A stretch of DNA of 64,000 bases, from the NCBI RefSeq assembly GCF_016765775.1, contig NZ_JAESVN010000005.1, positions 248,001 to 312,000 of the forward strand. The letters are read 5' to 3'. Positions 36,457-47,343 of this stretch are shown here, one piece after another. The translations under genes were made by a program, and so were the position numbers. Source of the DNA: Szabonella alba. Its GTDB lineage: Bacteria; Pseudomonadota; Alphaproteobacteria; Rhodobacterales; Rhodobacteraceae. Each line of letters starts with the position of its first letter. Position 1 is the first letter of the stretch. The notes beneath the pieces are model-generated. The model did not search any database. It was not told the origin of the DNA and saw nothing but the letters and a program-made list of their open reading frames with translations.

Positions 36457-36484
36457 TTGCGTGACCCGCGATTGGCACTATGCT
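36457..36484 (+). promoter_or_regulatory. Candidate promoter of the PPDK-like gene
   Basis: TTGCGT (36457-36462), 16 bases, then TATGCT (36479-36484), with the predicted start about 20 bases before the GTG. It allows expression independent of glyS. Confidence 0.4.
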
Positions 36485-36510
36485 GCGGCCACAAACCGGA
36501 AGGTGCCGCA

Positions 36511-39072
36511 GTGCAGAAATTCGACCCCCTCCCCGATTTTGCGGAAATCACGCCAAGTGCGGCAATCGCGGCCCAAACCCATGGCTGGCGGGCGAAATGC
36601 CTGCAGCGGCTGATCCGGCTGGACATGCCGGTGCCGCGCTCGGTTTCGCTGCCGGCCAGTCTTGTGCGGTGCATCGCGGCGGGGCAGGCGATGGATTATG
36701 CCTCGGTGCTGCATTTGTTCGGGGAACGGCCCCTGATCTCGGTGCGCCCCTCCCCGGCCAATCCGGACTGGGGCGGGCCTTCGACGGTTCTGAATATCGG
36801 CATGAACGGCGCGCGCCATGCCGAACTGGTTGAACGGCACGGGCAGGCGGCGGCCGATGCGCTGTATCTGCGCTTCGTGCAGGGCTATGCGGTGCATGTG
36901 GCGCGGCTGGACCCGGACATGTTTGAGGGGCGCGAGCCTTCGGGTGAGGCGCTGCGCGCGGCGCTGCGCGCCTATGCCGATGAGATGGAGGAACCTTTCC
37001 CCGAAGATCCCGCGCGGCAATTGTCCGAGGTGCTGCGGTCGATGGCGCGGGCCTGGGAGGGCACATCGGCGCGGCTGTTGCGACAGGCCAAGGGCGCGCC
37101 CGAGGATGCCGCATTGGGGCTGGTCGTGCAGGCAATGGCGCAGGGGATCGGGCAGGGCATATCGGGTTCGGGCGTCATCCAGTTCGTCGATCCGGTGACG
37201 GGTGAGCCGCAGATCACCGGGCGCTGGCTGCGGCAGGCGCAGGACCGCGCGGCGCTGCGCGATACGGATGAGGCGCTCTATCTGACGCGCGATGCGCGCG
37301 GGCCGTCCTTGCAGGATATCGCGCCCGGGATCTTTGAGACGCTGTCGCGTCAGGGCACCGCCTGCCGCGCCAAGCTGCGCGAGGAAATGCAGATCGAGTT
37401 CACCATCGAGGATGGTCGCCTTGCGGTGATTGATGCGGTTCGGGTGCAGCGGTCCAGCCGCGCGGGGCTGCGGATTGCGGTCGATCTGGCGGATGCGGGC
37501 ATCATCACCCGCAATGAGGCGCTGCTGCGGGTTGAACCGCGCGCCCTGTCGGAACTGCTGCATCCGCAGGTCGATCCGCGCGGACCCCGCGATGTCTTTG
37601 CACGCGGCATTGCCGCCAGCCCGGGCGGTGCAACAGGGCGGATCGTGTTTTCCTCTGCCGGTGCGCAGGCCAGCGCCGCGCGGGGGGAGCCTTGCATCCT
37701 TGTCAAACGCGAGACCGCGCCCGAGGATATCCGCGGCATGCATTCGGCGGCGGGGGTGCTGACCGAACGGGGGGGCATCACCTCGCACGCCGCAGTGATC
37801 GGGCGGGGACTGGGCCTGCCCTGCATCGTGGGTGCATCCGATCTGCGGATCGACCCGCGCGAACGCCGCATCACCGGCGCGGATGGGCGGGTATTCCGCG
37901 AAGGCGATATCGTGACGGTGGACGGCACCACCGGTGAGGTGCTGGCCGGGGCTGCGGATATGCTGCCGCCCGCGCTGGACGGCCATTTCCGCAAGCTGCT
38001 GTCCTGGGCCGATGCGGTGCGCGATATCGGCATCCGGGCCAATGCCGACACACCCGCCGATGCGCAGACCGCCCGGGATTTCGAGGCGCAGGGCATCGGT
38101 CTGTGCCGGACCGAACATATGTTCTTTGAGGATGCCCGGCTGGTCGCGATGCGGGAGATGATCTTTGCCGACAGTCCCAAGGACCGGGCGGCGGCACTGG
38201 CGCGGATCCTGCCGATGCAGCGCAATGATTTCGTGCAACTGTTCGAGATCATGGAAGGTCTGCCGGTCTGTATCCGGCTGTTCGATCCGCCTTTGCATGA
38301 ATTTCTGCCTCATTCACGCGACGGGATGCGGGAACTTGCCGAGGCGCTGGACCGCCCGCTGTCCGAGGTGACGCGCCGGGCCGAGGCGCTGACGGAATTC
38401 AACCCGATGCTGGGCATGCGCGGCGTGCGGCTGGGGATCGTGCTGCCCGAGATCTACGACATGCAGGCGCAGGCGATTTTTGAGGCGACGATCGAGATTG
38501 CCGCCCGGGGCGGGTCGGTCGTGCCGGAAATCATGATCCCGCTGGTTTCGGCCAAACGCGAGGTGGAACTGGTCAAGACGCGCGTCGATGCGGTCGCGGC
38601 AAAGGTGCGCACCGCCAAATCGCGTGATTTCGACTACAAGCTGGGCGTGATGGTCGAGACGCCCCGGGCCGCGCTCAGGGCAGGCGATATCGCCCAGCAT
38701 GCGGCCTTTCTGTCCTTCGGCACGAATGACCTGACGCAGATGACCTATGGTCTGTCGCGCGACGATGCCGGGCGTTTCATGAACACCTATGTCCAGCAGG
38801 GCGTCTTCCCCGAGGATCCGTTCCATATTCTGGATGTCGACGGGGTGGGGGAGCTGTTGCTGATCGGCGCAGAACGCGGGCGGCGCACGCGGGAAAAGCT
38901 GGTTCTGTCGATCTGCGGCGAACATGGCGGCAACCCCGAATCAATCTCCTTCTGCCGCAAGGCGGGGTTTGATTATGTCTCCTGCTCGCCCTATCGGGTG
39001 CCGCTGGCCCGGCTTGCCGCAGCGCATCTGGCGCTGTTGGAGCCGTTGATTGAGGATGTGGAAATTCAATAG
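36511..39072 (+). CDS. PPDK-like PEP-utilising protein with degenerate ATP-grasp half
   Basis: Protein of 853 aa related to pyruvate phosphate dikinase. The swivelling phosphohistidine domain is intact (TERGGITSHAAVIGRGLGLPC). So is the PEP/pyruvate barrel (GIGLCRTEHMFFE, LSFGTNDLTQMTYGLSRD, SICGEHGGNPESI). In contrast, the N-terminal ATP-binding half lacks the usual SVRSGARxSMPGMMDT and FTRNP...AQGEDVVAG motifs; it has ISVRPSPANPDWGGPSTVLN and IQFVDPVTGEPQITGRW instead. It may therefore not catalyse the full PPDK reaction. GTG at 36511 is chosen because GGAAGG precedes it. In this group it tends to sit next to glyS; the reason is unknown. Confidence 0.8.
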   Translation: MQKFDPLPDFAEITPSAAIAAQTHGWRAKCLQRLIRLDMPVPRSVSLPASLVRCIAAGQAMDYASVLHLFGERPLISVRPSPANPDWGGPSTVLNIGMNGARHAELVERHGQAAADALYLRFVQGYAVHVARLDPDMFEGREPSGEALRAALRAYADEMEEPFPEDPARQLSEVLRSMARAWEGTSARLLRQAKGAPEDAALGLVVQAMAQGIGQGISGSGVIQFVDPVTGEPQITGRWLRQAQDRAALRDTDEALYLTRDARGPSLQDIAPGIFETLSRQGTACRAKLREEMQIEFTIEDGRLAVIDAVRVQRSSRAGLRIAVDLADAGIITRNEALLRVEPRALSELLHPQVDPRGPRDVFARGIAASPGGATGRIVFSSAGAQASAARGEPCILVKRETAPEDIRGMHSAAGVLTERGGITSHAAVIGRGLGLPCIVGASDLRIDPRERRITGADGRVFREGDIVTVDGTTGEVLAGAADMLPPALDGHFRKLLSWADAVRDIGIRANADTPADAQTARDFEAQGIGLCRTEHMFFEDARLVAMREMIFADSPKDRAAALARILPMQRNDFVQLFEIMEGLPVCIRLFDPPLHEFLPHSRDGMRELAEALDRPLSEVTRRAEALTEFNPMLGMRGVRLGIVLPEIYDMQAQAIFEATIEIAARGGSVVPEIMIPLVSAKREVELVKTRVDAVAAKVRTAKSRDFDYKLGVMVETPRAALRAGDIAQHAAFLSFGTNDLTQMTYGLSRDDAGRFMNTYVQQGVFPEDPFHILDVDGVGELLLIGAERGRRTREKLVLSICGEHGGNPESISFCRKAGFDYVSCSPYRVPLARLAAAHLALLEPLIEDVEIQ

Positions 39073-39107
39073 GTTAGCGATAGCCATCGGCCAGGTTTCG
39101 CCGATCT

Positions 39108-39136
39108 TTGACTGCGCGCTGTTGCAATTATGTAAC
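39108..39136 (+). promoter_or_regulatory. Candidate promoter of the SleB-like gene
   Basis: TTGACT (39108-39113), a 17-base spacer, and TGTAAC (39131-39136). The surrounding 174-base gap is AT-richer than the genome and holds nothing else recognised. Confidence 0.4.
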
Positions 39137-39246
39137 ACAATGTGGACAGTTTGATATTTTTGCAGTAAGGCTCACCCCGCTGCCTGCGGACAGGGCCGGT
39201 TTTACCGGTCTGGGTGGCCTATTGAAACAACCCGGGAAAACGACCC

Positions 39247-39882
39247 ATGCGCTTGTGCAAAAGCACGCTGGGCGGCCTTATATTGCTGCTTGCTACGGGT
39301 GTGACATCTCACGCCGATGTCACCACCAGCCAATCGAATGCGCCGGTTTCGCGCATTTCCGGCCTGCTATCTCTTGAGCATTCTGCCTTGGCCAATGTGC
39401 CCAAGGCAACACGTAAAAGCACCGAGAAGGGCAGTTCACAGGTTAGTTATGACCGCGTCTGGCTGGCGGATCAGCCTGCGGTGAGCGGCGGTCAGGAATG
39501 GGCCTGTCTTGCCAAGGCGCTGTATTTCGAGGCGCGGGGCGAGACGGTGAAGGGTCAGTTTGCGGTGGCCGAGGTGATCCTGAACCGGGTCGACAGCGGG
39601 GCCTATCCGAATTCGGTCTGTGCGGTTGTCAATCAGGGATCAGGGCGCCGCAACGCCTGTCAGTTTTCCTTTACTTGCGATGGCAAGGATGACCGGATCC
39701 GCGAGGCCGATGCCTATGATGCGGCGGGCAAGATCGCGCAGGTGATGTTGAGCGGCGCGCCCCGGAAGCTGACGCAGGGGGCCACGCATTTCCATACCAC
39801 GCAGGTCCGGCCCCGCTGGGCGCATCGCTTTCCGCGCACGGCGCAGATCGGTGCACATCTGTTCTATCGTCAGCCGCTCTGA
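39247..39882 (+). CDS. SleB/CwlJ-type cell-wall hydrolase
   Basis: Exported 211-aa protein. The signal peptide-like start (LGGLILLLATGVTSHADV) leads to a Hydrolase_2 (SleB) domain at about 80-205. Conserved marks are CLAKALYFEARGE with the catalytic Glu, FAVAEVILNRVDS, CQFSFTCDGK and GATHFHTTQVRPRW. In non-sporulating bacteria these act as lytic transglycosylase-like peptidoglycan hydrolases in growth or division. It stands alone with its own promoter candidate. Confidence 0.88.
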   Translation: MRLCKSTLGGLILLLATGVTSHADVTTSQSNAPVSRISGLLSLEHSALANVPKATRKSTEKGSSQVSYDRVWLADQPAVSGGQEWACLAKALYFEARGETVKGQFAVAEVILNRVDSGAYPNSVCAVVNQGSGRRNACQFSFTCDGKDDRIREADAYDAAGKIAQVMLSGAPRKLTQGATHFHTTQVRPRWAHRFPRTAQIGAHLFYRQPL

Positions 39883-40045
39883 TCAGTCCGCACGCTCTGA
39901 CCTGCCTGCAAAGGGTTTGCAAAAGGGGCGCGGATGTCGCGGCCCTTGCACCGGGGGGCGGCTTCGGGCAAGCGGGGGGCGCGGCGGGTGGTGATCCTGC
40001 CCGCGACGACCGGCCCTGAACCAGCCCTCTGGCGCGGAGACGCAG

Positions 40046-40939
40046 ATGACCAGCGATATCAGCCTTGCCTTCGCCCATCCCGAGGAGCGGGCAGCGGCCT
40101 CGGCCAGCGCCGATCCGCGCGACCGGATCAGCCTGCGCGACCATGTGGTCGAGGCCGATATCGGCGCCTTTCAGCAGGAGCGCGGACAAAAGCAGCGCCT
40201 GCGCTTCAACGTGGTTGTTGAAACCCGTCCCCATCCCGCGCCCCTGGCCGATGATGTCGATCTGATCCTGTCCTATGACCGGATCACGGAATCGATTGAG
40301 GCGGAACTTGCCGAAGAGCGGCTGAACCTTCTGGAAACGCTGGCCGAACGAGTGGCCGAGCGGGTGCTGGCAGAACCGCAGGCGATGCGGGCCTTCGTGC
40401 GGATCGAGAAGCTGGACCGTGGCCCCGGCGCCTTGGGCGTCGAGATCGTGCGGTCTCGCGCCGGGGTGCCGATGCGGGTTGATGAGGCGGCGGTGCATCC
40501 GGTTGTTGTGCATCTGGACAATGCCGCCCTTGCCGCTGACGATCTGCCCCGGCGGCTGGATCAGTGGGAGGCGCGGGGGCTGCCGGTGATCCTGACCGTG
40601 GGGCTGCCCGATCTGCCGCGCCCGGTGACCGGGCACGGGCCAACGCAGCGCCGGATTGACCTTCTGGCCATTGAACAGAACGCCTGGGCGCTGGCCGCGC
40701 GCGATCCGCGCTGTGTGGTGGTGGCGACCCGGACCGAGATCGACTGGGCGATGAAACATGGCCGCACCATCGTCTGGGCGCCGTCAAAACTGGTGCTGGA
40801 CGCGGTGGACGGGCCGCAATCGCGCGATCCGGTGGCACTGGCGCTGTGGCTGGCCGAGGTGATGGCAGCGGACCGTCTGCTTGTTCACGGTGGCGTTTCA
40901 GTTCCGGCGGGAAGCCGCGTGCCGGTTGAACGGCTCTGA
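40046..40939 (+). CDS. folB: Dihydroneopterin aldolase with extra C-terminal domain
   Basis: The N-terminal half (about 25-145) is FolB-like: RISLRDHVVEADIGAF, QRLRFNVVVE, LSYDRITESIEAEL, LNLLETLAERVAERVL. It would convert dihydroneopterin to 6-hydroxymethyl-dihydropterin. The C-terminal ~150 residues (VVVHLDNAALAADDL, GLPVILTVGLPDLPRP, IVWAPSKLVLDAVDG, WLAEVMAADRLLVHGG) are not part of FolB. They faintly resemble an amino-acid-kinase fold, which is only a guess. GGAG precedes the ATG; folP follows after 82 bases and glmM overlaps folP. Confidence 0.85.
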   Translation: MTSDISLAFAHPEERAAASASADPRDRISLRDHVVEADIGAFQQERGQKQRLRFNVVVETRPHPAPLADDVDLILSYDRITESIEAELAEERLNLLETLAERVAERVLAEPQAMRAFVRIEKLDRGPGALGVEIVRSRAGVPMRVDEAAVHPVVVHLDNAALAADDLPRRLDQWEARGLPVILTVGLPDLPRPVTGHGPTQRRIDLLAIEQNAWALAARDPRCVVVATRTEIDWAMKHGRTIVWAPSKLVLDAVDGPQSRDPVALALWLAEVMAADRLLVHGGVSVPAGSRVPVERL

Positions 40940-41021
40940 CGGCCGCCCTTGCTCCGGTCCGGGTGATGCGGCACATCAGAGGCCCGGCCCCGGGGATGAG
41001 GGGCGCGAACCAGCGGGCGGC

Positions 41022-42032
41022 ATGACTGTTTTCCGACCTCTTCCGCAGACCGGACCGGCGCGCTCCGACACGGCACTGCCGCTGGCGGGGGGCTGGTGCT
41101 GGTTCAGCCATGCCGAAGTGCTGGAACGTGGCCGCGCGCCGCTGGTGATCCCGGTTGCGGAGGTGCCCGCCGGGGCGCTGGCGCGACTGACCGCGCCGCG
41201 GAACCTGTCGGATCTGCCCACAACACGCCCCGCCCTTATGGGTATTCTGAACGTGACGCCAGACAGCTTTTCCGATGGCGGTCGTTTTCTGGATGCGGGG
41301 CAGGCGGCGGCGCAGGCGCGCGCCATGGTGGCGGCGGGGGCCGATATTCTGGATATCGGTGGCGAAAGCACCCGGCCCGGATCGGCCGAGGTTCCCGAAG
41401 ACGAAGAAATTGCGCGCACCGCACCGGTGATTGCCGCGCTGCGGGCTGAAGGGGTCGAAACGCCCATCTCGATCGACACGCGCAAGGCGGGCGTGGCGGG
41501 CGCGGCGCTGGCGGCGGGGGCGAATATCGTCAATGATGTCGCGGCACTGGGCCATGATCCGGCGCTTGCACCACTGGTTGCGGAACGCGGCGTGCCGGTT
41601 TGCCTGATGCATGCGCAAGGCGACCCCGCGACGATGCAGGATGATCCGCGCTATGACGATGTGGTGCTGGATGTCTATGACTATCTTGAAGCGCGCATCG
41701 CTGTGGCCGAGGCGGCGGGGATTTTGCGCGCGCGGATCATCGTTGACCCCGGCATCGGTTTTGGCAAGACGCTGGCGCATAATCTGGCGCTGATCGCGCG
41801 ACTGTCGATGTTTCACGCGCTGGGCTGTCCGATTCTGCTGGGCGCATCGCGCAAGCGGTTCATCGGCACGCTGAGCGATGAGCCGCAGGCCGACCGGCGG
41901 GTGGCGGGGTCGCTGGCCGTGGCGCTGGCCGGGGCGGCGCAGGGGGCGCAGATCCTGCGTGTCCATGACATGAAAGAGACACGACAGGCGCTGACCCTCT
42001 GGTCGGCCTGCAACGGAGGGACCACGCAATGA
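41022..42032 (+). CDS. folP: Dihydropteroate synthase
   Basis: Enzyme of 336 aa joining p-aminobenzoate to hydroxymethyl-dihydropterin diphosphate, the sulfonamide target. Signatures are [75 protein letters not shown] and [10 protein letters not shown]. An N-terminal ~65-residue extension precedes the barrel. The stop overlaps the glmM start (ATGA), a folP-glmM link common in bacteria. Confidence 0.96.
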   Translation: MTVFRPLPQTGPARSDTALPLAGGWCWFSHAEVLERGRAPLVIPVAEVPAGALARLTAPRNLSDLPTTRPALMGILNVTPDSFSDGGRFLDAGQAAAQARAMVAAGADILDIGGESTRPGSAEVPEDEEIARTAPVIAALRAEGVETPISIDTRKAGVAGAALAAGANIVNDVAALGHDPALAPLVAERGVPVCLMHAQGDPATMQDDPRYDDVVLDVYDYLEARIAVAEAAGILRARIIVDPGIGFGKTLAHNLALIARLSMFHALGCPILLGASRKRFIGTLSDEPQADRRVAGSLAVALAGAAQGAQILRVHDMKETRQALTLWSACNGGTTQ

Positions 42033-43372
42033 GCCGCAAGCTTTTCGGAACTGATGGGGTGCGGGGACGGGCGAATAGCCATCCGATGACGGCGGAAATG
42101 GCGTTGCGGCTGGGCGCGGCTGCGGGGCGGTACTTCCGCCGAGACGGATCGGCCGCGCATCGCGTGGTGATCGGCAAGGATACGCGCCTGTCAGGCTATA
42201 TGCTGGAAAACGCGCTGACGGCGGGGCTGACCTCGACCGGGATGAATGTGCTGCTGCTGGGGCCGGTGCCGACCCCTGCGGTGGGGTTTCTGACCCGGTC
42301 GATGCGCGCCGATCTGGGGGTGATGATCTCGGCCAGCCACAACCCGGCGGATGACAATGGCATCAAGTTCTTCGGTCCCGACGGGTTCAAGCTGAGCGAT
42401 GAGGCCGAAACCGCGATCGAGGCGATCCTTGAGGCCGAGATCGTGCCTGCGCGGCCCGAGAATATCGGACGGGCGCGGCGGATCGAGGATGCGCGGGGGC
42501 GCTATCAGGAATATGCCAAGACGACCTTTCCGGCGGGGCTGCGTCTGGACGGGCTGAAGGTGGTGGTCGATTGCGCCCATGGTGCGGCCTATAAGGTTGC
42601 CCCCGAGGTGCTGTGGGAACTGGGCGCGACGGTCGTGCCGGTCGGCGTGTCGCCCAACGGGCGCAATATCAATGACCGTGTCGGATCCACCCATGTCGAG
42701 ACCGCCGCCGAGGCGGTGGTGCAGCATGGGGCGGATGTGGGCATCTGTCTGGATGGTGATGCCGACCGGGTGATGATTCTGGATGAACAGGGCCGCGTTG
42801 CCGATGGCGACCAGATCATGGCGATGATGGCGGGCCGCTGGGCCGAGGAGGGGCGGCTGCGCGGTGGCGCGCTGGTCGCCACCGTCATGTCCAATCTGGG
42901 GCTGGAACGCTTCATGCAGGCGCGCGGTCTGCGGCTGGAGCGCACGGCGGTCGGAGATCGCTATGTGGTGGAACGGATGCGGGCGGGGGGCTTCAATCTG
43001 GGGGGCGAACAGTCCGGCCATATCGTGATGACCGATTATGCGACAACGGGCGATGGCATGATCGCGGGTCTGCAATTCCTGTCGGAAATGGCGCGCACGG
43101 GCCAGCCCGCAAGCGCCCTGACACAGCAATTCGCCCCTGTGCCACAATTATTGAAAAATGTGCGGTATCAGTCGGGAAGTGACCCGATCGGGACATCAAA
43201 TGTTCGAAAAGTGATAGATGATGCCGAGGCAAGACTGGTCGGGACCGGGCGTTTGCTGATCCGGAAATCGGGGACCGAACCCTTGATCCGCGTGATGGCG
43301 GAATGTGAGGATGAACAGCTGCTGGCCGAAGTGGTGGATGACATTGTCGGCGCGGTCGAGGCGGCGGTCTGA
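42029..43372 (+). CDS. glmM: Phosphoglucosamine mutase
   Basis: Alpha-D-phosphohexomutase, 447 aa, making glucosamine-1-phosphate for UDP-GlcNAc. It starts [13 protein letters not shown]. The phosphoserine loop is [17 protein letters not shown] (active Ser about residue 103), the metal loop is [10 protein letters not shown], the sugar loop is GGEQSGHI, and the phosphate loop is [12 protein letters not shown]. Translationally coupled to folP. It links folate and cell-wall precursor genes in one operon. Confidence 0.97.
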   Translation: MSRKLFGTDGVRGRANSHPMTAEMALRLGAAAGRYFRRDGSAAHRVVIGKDTRLSGYMLENALTAGLTSTGMNVLLLGPVPTPAVGFLTRSMRADLGVMISASHNPADDNGIKFFGPDGFKLSDEAETAIEAILEAEIVPARPENIGRARRIEDARGRYQEYAKTTFPAGLRLDGLKVVVDCAHGAAYKVAPEVLWELGATVVPVGVSPNGRNINDRVGSTHVETAAEAVVQHGADVGICLDGDADRVMILDEQGRVADGDQIMAMMAGRWAEEGRLRGGALVATVMSNLGLERFMQARGLRLERTAVGDRYVVERMRAGGFNLGGEQSGHIVMTDYATTGDGMIAGLQFLSEMARTGQPASALTQQFAPVPQLLKNVRYQSGSDPIGTSNVRKVIDDAEARLVGTGRLLIRKSGTEPLIRVMAECEDEQLLAEVVDDIVGAVEAAV

Positions 43373-43469
43373 CCGCCAGACAGAGCCACCCTGACGACGC
43401 GGCCGGATTGGACCTGTGGGCCCATTTTGTGCTATCTTGCAATGGTTCCCGGTTCGCAGAGGCTTTCGG

Positions 43470-43964
43470 ATGCTGACCCTGCCTGAAATCACAAGGCGGG
43501 AGGTGACGCCCTATCTGGCGCTCAGGGCGCAGGTATCGCTGCCCTTCGATGATCAGCTTCCGGCCATTCTGGACAGGCTGTTCGCGACGGTGGCCGAGCA
43601 TGGGCTGACCATCTCGGGGCCGTTGTTTTTCAAGCATGATCTGGTCGTGATGCCCGAGCTTGAAATGGAATTCGGCCTGCCGGTGGACAGGCTGATTGAC
43701 CCGCGTGCTGCTGATATCGTGTCGGCGGAACTGCCTGCGGGCCGTTATGCAGAAATTACATGGTTCGGCCGCTATGACCCGCTGATTACCGTGAATGCGG
43801 TGCTGATCGGCTGGGCGGCGCATATGGGGCTGACCTTCGATTCATGGCCAGATGGCCGGGGCGAACGCTTTGGCTGTCGGCTGGAAATCTATCACAACAG
43901 CCCCGGGGAAGAGCCTGAGCCCGAAAAGTGGCAGACGACTGTGGCGATCCGTCTGAAAGAGTGA
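43470..43964 (+). CDS. GyrI-like small-molecule-binding protein
   Basis: A 164-aa stand-alone GyrI-like (AraC effector-binding) domain. Features are VTPYLALRAQVSLPF, FKHDLVVMPELEMEFGLPVD, LPAGRYAEITWFGRYD and the late acid FGCRLEIYHNSPGEE. The family binds hydrophobic cations or gyrase; the ligand here is unknown. AGAGG lies about 7 bases before the ATG at 43470. A bidirectional terminator separates it from convergent ilvC. Confidence 0.75.
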   Translation: MLTLPEITRREVTPYLALRAQVSLPFDDQLPAILDRLFATVAEHGLTISGPLFFKHDLVVMPELEMEFGLPVDRLIDPRAADIVSAELPAGRYAEITWFGRYDPLITVNAVLIGWAAHMGLTFDSWPDGRGERFGCRLEIYHNSPGEEPEPEKWQTTVAIRLKE

Positions 43965-43993
43965 CGTGGCCTTTGAAGTCACCGCAAAGCACC

Positions 43994-44020
43994 AAAAAGG
44001 GCGCCCGAAGGCGCCCTTTT
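43994..44020. terminator. Bidirectional intrinsic terminator
   Basis: AAAA, then GGGCGCC (43999-44005), loop CGAA, GGCGCCC (44010-44016), then TTTT. With A runs on one side and T runs on the other it can end both the GyrI-like gene and ilvC, whose 3' ends converge here. Confidence 0.85.
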
Positions 44021-44043
44021 GATTGTCACGATGCAGTCCCTAA

Positions 44044-45162
<1,119 letters not shown>

Positions 45163-45194
45163 TCATGCCCAATGATGAAGATTATGAAATAATC

Positions 45195-45653
45195 ATGCAG
45201 ATAGACGATACCGACCGCCGCATCCTGCGCCATCTGCTGGCCGATCCGGACCTGTCCAATGCCGATCTGGCGGCGCGGGCGGGGGTGACCACGGCAACCT
45301 GCTGGCGGCGGCTGGACCGGCTGCGCGCGGGCGGCGTGATACGCGCGACGGTGGCCGAGATCGACTGGCGGCGGCTGGGATATGCGGTCGAGGTGTCGCT
45401 GCGCTTCAATCTCGACAAGACCAACCCCCGCGCCTTTGACGAATTTCTGGATGCCGCACGGCAGGTGCCCGAGGTGACGGGGATCGAGACCTTTCTGGGC
45501 CGGGTCGATCTGCGGCTGACGGTGATCGCGCGCGACATGGCACATTATCAGGAAATCTATCGCAGGCGGATCCTGACCTTGCCGCATATCGCCGATATCG
45601 AGGCGTTGATGCTGGTGGCGACGATCAAGGATGAGGGGGCACTGCCGGTATGA
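45195..45653 (+). CDS. Lrp/AsnC-family regulator (first of pair)
   Basis: A 152-aa Lrp/AsnC regulator with an HTH (DDTDRRILRHLLADPDLSNADLAARAG, split across the first 30 residues; recognition helix TTATCWRRLDRLR) and a RAM effector domain (VSLRFNL, EVTGIETFLGRVDLRLTVIA). In-frame ATGs at 45159 and 45165 would add 12 or 10 residues, but the family starts at MQIDDTDRR and the upstream starts lie in the dyads. No start has a strong ribosome site. It overlaps the next Lrp gene (ATGA) and diverges from ilvC. Confidence 0.85.
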   Translation: MQIDDTDRRILRHLLADPDLSNADLAARAGVTTATCWRRLDRLRAGGVIRATVAEIDWRRLGYAVEVSLRFNLDKTNPRAFDEFLDAARQVPEVTGIETFLGRVDLRLTVIARDMAHYQEIYRRRILTLPHIADIEALMLVATIKDEGALPV

Positions 45654-46108
45654 TCGACCTTGACGACATGGATCGCGCAATCCTGCGCAGGCTGGTGCAG
45701 GATGCCACAATCGGGGCAGGCGCGCTGGGGCGGGAACTGGGTCTGGGCCAGCCCGCGACATGGCGGCGTATCCGGCGGCTGGAGGAGGCGGGGGTGATCC
45801 GGGGACGGCGTGTTGTCGTGGACCGCGCGGCACTGGGGTTCGGGGTGACGGTCTTTCTGGGCGTCAAGCTGGCAACCAAGGGACGGGTCAGTCTTGAGGA
45901 TTTCGAGCGCGCCGTGACCGCCATTCCCGAAGTGCAGGTCGTGCAGCATGTGCTGGGACTGTTTGATTACCGTTTGCGCGTGGTCGCCCGCGATCTGGCG
46001 GATTTTGAACGCGTCCTGCGGCGGCGCATCATGACGCTGCCCGGCGTGGGGCAGGTGGAGGCCAATGTGCTGTTGTCCGAGGAGGGGCGGCCGGGTCCGA
46101 CAGGCTGA
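45650..46108 (+). CDS. Lrp/AsnC-family regulator (second of pair)
   Basis: A 152-aa Lrp/AsnC regulator, coupled to the previous one by a 4-base overlap. The HTH is DDMDRAILRRLVQDATIGAG then GQPATWRRIRRLEEAGVIRG, and the RAM domain is VFLGVKLATKGRVS and VVQHVLGLFDYRLRVVARD. The two proteins are clearly different, so they may form a hetero-oligomer. Effector unknown; divergent ilvC suggests a branched-chain amino acid. Confidence 0.88.
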   Translation: MIDLDDMDRAILRRLVQDATIGAGALGRELGLGQPATWRRIRRLEEAGVIRGRRVVVDRAALGFGVTVFLGVKLATKGRVSLEDFERAVTAIPEVQVVQHVLGLFDYRLRVVARDLADFERVLRRRIMTLPGVGQVEANVLLSEEGRPGPTG

Positions 46109-46192
46109 CCGCGTAGGGCGTGGGGCGATTCGCGCTGGCCCTGACCGGCAGGGGCGCGTTAGGTAAGGGGCCCAAGCAAAGGAGATCCCGCC

Positions 46193-47329
46193 ATGACGCA
46201 TCTGCCGCATTCCCATATCGACCCCGATGGGTTGCAGGAATTCTCGGTCGTTTTCACGGATCGGTCGCTGAACCACATGTCGGCACGGTTCCAGAAGGCG
46301 ATGCGCGAGATCTCGGACGGCCTGCGGGAGGTTTACGGCGCGGTGGCGGTGGCGGTGGTGCCGGGCGGCGGAACCTATGCGATGGAATCAGTCGCGCGGC
46401 AGTTCGGGCGCGGTGAAAAGGTGCTGGTGCTGCGCAATGGCTGGTTTTCCTTCCGCTGGAGCCAGATTTTCGAGGCGGGCGGTTTTGCAGCGGCTGTCGA
46501 GGTCGTTATGGCGCGCCAGACCGGCAATGACGCCCGCGCGCCCTATGCGCCGCCCCCGGTGGAGGAGGTCGTGGCGCGGATCCGCGAGACCCGCCCCGCC
46601 GCGGTTTTCGCGCCACATGTCGAGACCAGTTCGGGGATCATCCTGCCCGATGAGTATATCCGTGCCATGGCCGATGCGGCGCATGAAGTGGGCGCGCTGA
46701 TGGTGCTGGACTGCATCGCCTCGGGCTGTGTCTGGGTGGATATGGCGTCGTCCGGCGTCGATGTGCTGATCTCGGCACCGCAGAAGGGCTGGTCGGCCTC
46801 CCCCTCGGCGGGGCTGGTGATGCTGTCGGAGCGGGCGGCGGCGCGGCTGGACGGGACCACATCAGACAGTTTCGCACTGGATCTGAAGAAATGGCGCGCG
46901 ATCATGGCAGCCTATGAAGGGGGCGGCCATGCCTATCATGCCACGATGCCCACCGATGCGCTGATCGGGTTCCGCGATGCGATGGCCGAAACCCGCGAAA
47001 TGGGGTTTGAGGCCGCGCGGGAGGCACAATGGGAACTGGGGCTGGGCGTGCGGGCGATGCTGGCCGCGCGCGGGGTCCGGTCGGTCGCGGCTGAGGGGTT
47101 CGGCGCGCCGGGGGTTGTCGTCAGCTATACCGAGGATCCGGCGGTGCAGAACGGCGCGCGTTTTCGCGAACAGGGCTTGCAGATCGCGGCGGGTGTGCCC
47201 TTGCAGGTCGGCGAGGGGGAGGCGTTCCGGACCTTCCGCCTTGGTCTCTTTGGTCTGGACAAGCTGCGCGATGTGCCGGGCACGATGGCCCGGCTGGAAC
47301 GCGCGCTTGAGGCGGTTGGGCGGATCTGA
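46193..47329 (+). CDS. Class V aminotransferase
   Basis: PLP aminotransferase of 378 aa related to alanine-glyoxylate/serine-pyruvate enzymes. VPGGGTYAMESVARQF forms the PLP phosphate cup, VLDCIASGCVWVDM holds the conserved Asp, and the PLP Lys is in ISAPQKGWSASPSAGLV. AAAGGAG precedes the ATG by about 7 bases. It lies 84 bases after the second Lrp gene. The amino donor and acceptor cannot be set from sequence. Confidence 0.87.
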   Translation: MTHLPHSHIDPDGLQEFSVVFTDRSLNHMSARFQKAMREISDGLREVYGAVAVAVVPGGGTYAMESVARQFGRGEKVLVLRNGWFSFRWSQIFEAGGFAAAVEVVMARQTGNDARAPYAPPPVEEVVARIRETRPAAVFAPHVETSSGIILPDEYIRAMADAAHEVGALMVLDCIASGCVWVDMASSGVDVLISAPQKGWSASPSAGLVMLSERAAARLDGTTSDSFALDLKKWRAIMAAYEGGGHAYHATMPTDALIGFRDAMAETREMGFEAAREAQWELGLGVRAMLAARGVRSVAAEGFGAPGVVVSYTEDPAVQNGARFREQGLQIAAGVPLQVGEGEAFRTFRLGLFGLDKLRDVPGTMARLERALEAVGRI

Positions 47330-47343
47330 CCTGCCGGAACGGG

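Noticed and set aside
36478-38313. A 611-codon minus-strand frame opposite the PPDK-like gene
   Set aside because: The plus strand carries clear PEP-enzyme motifs; the minus frame is a by-product of high GC.
39906-39923. CTGCAAAG and TTTGCAAA near folB as a ScfR/PccR operator
   Set aside because: Spacing is 10 bases rather than 16, only one box is perfect, and folate genes are not an expected target.
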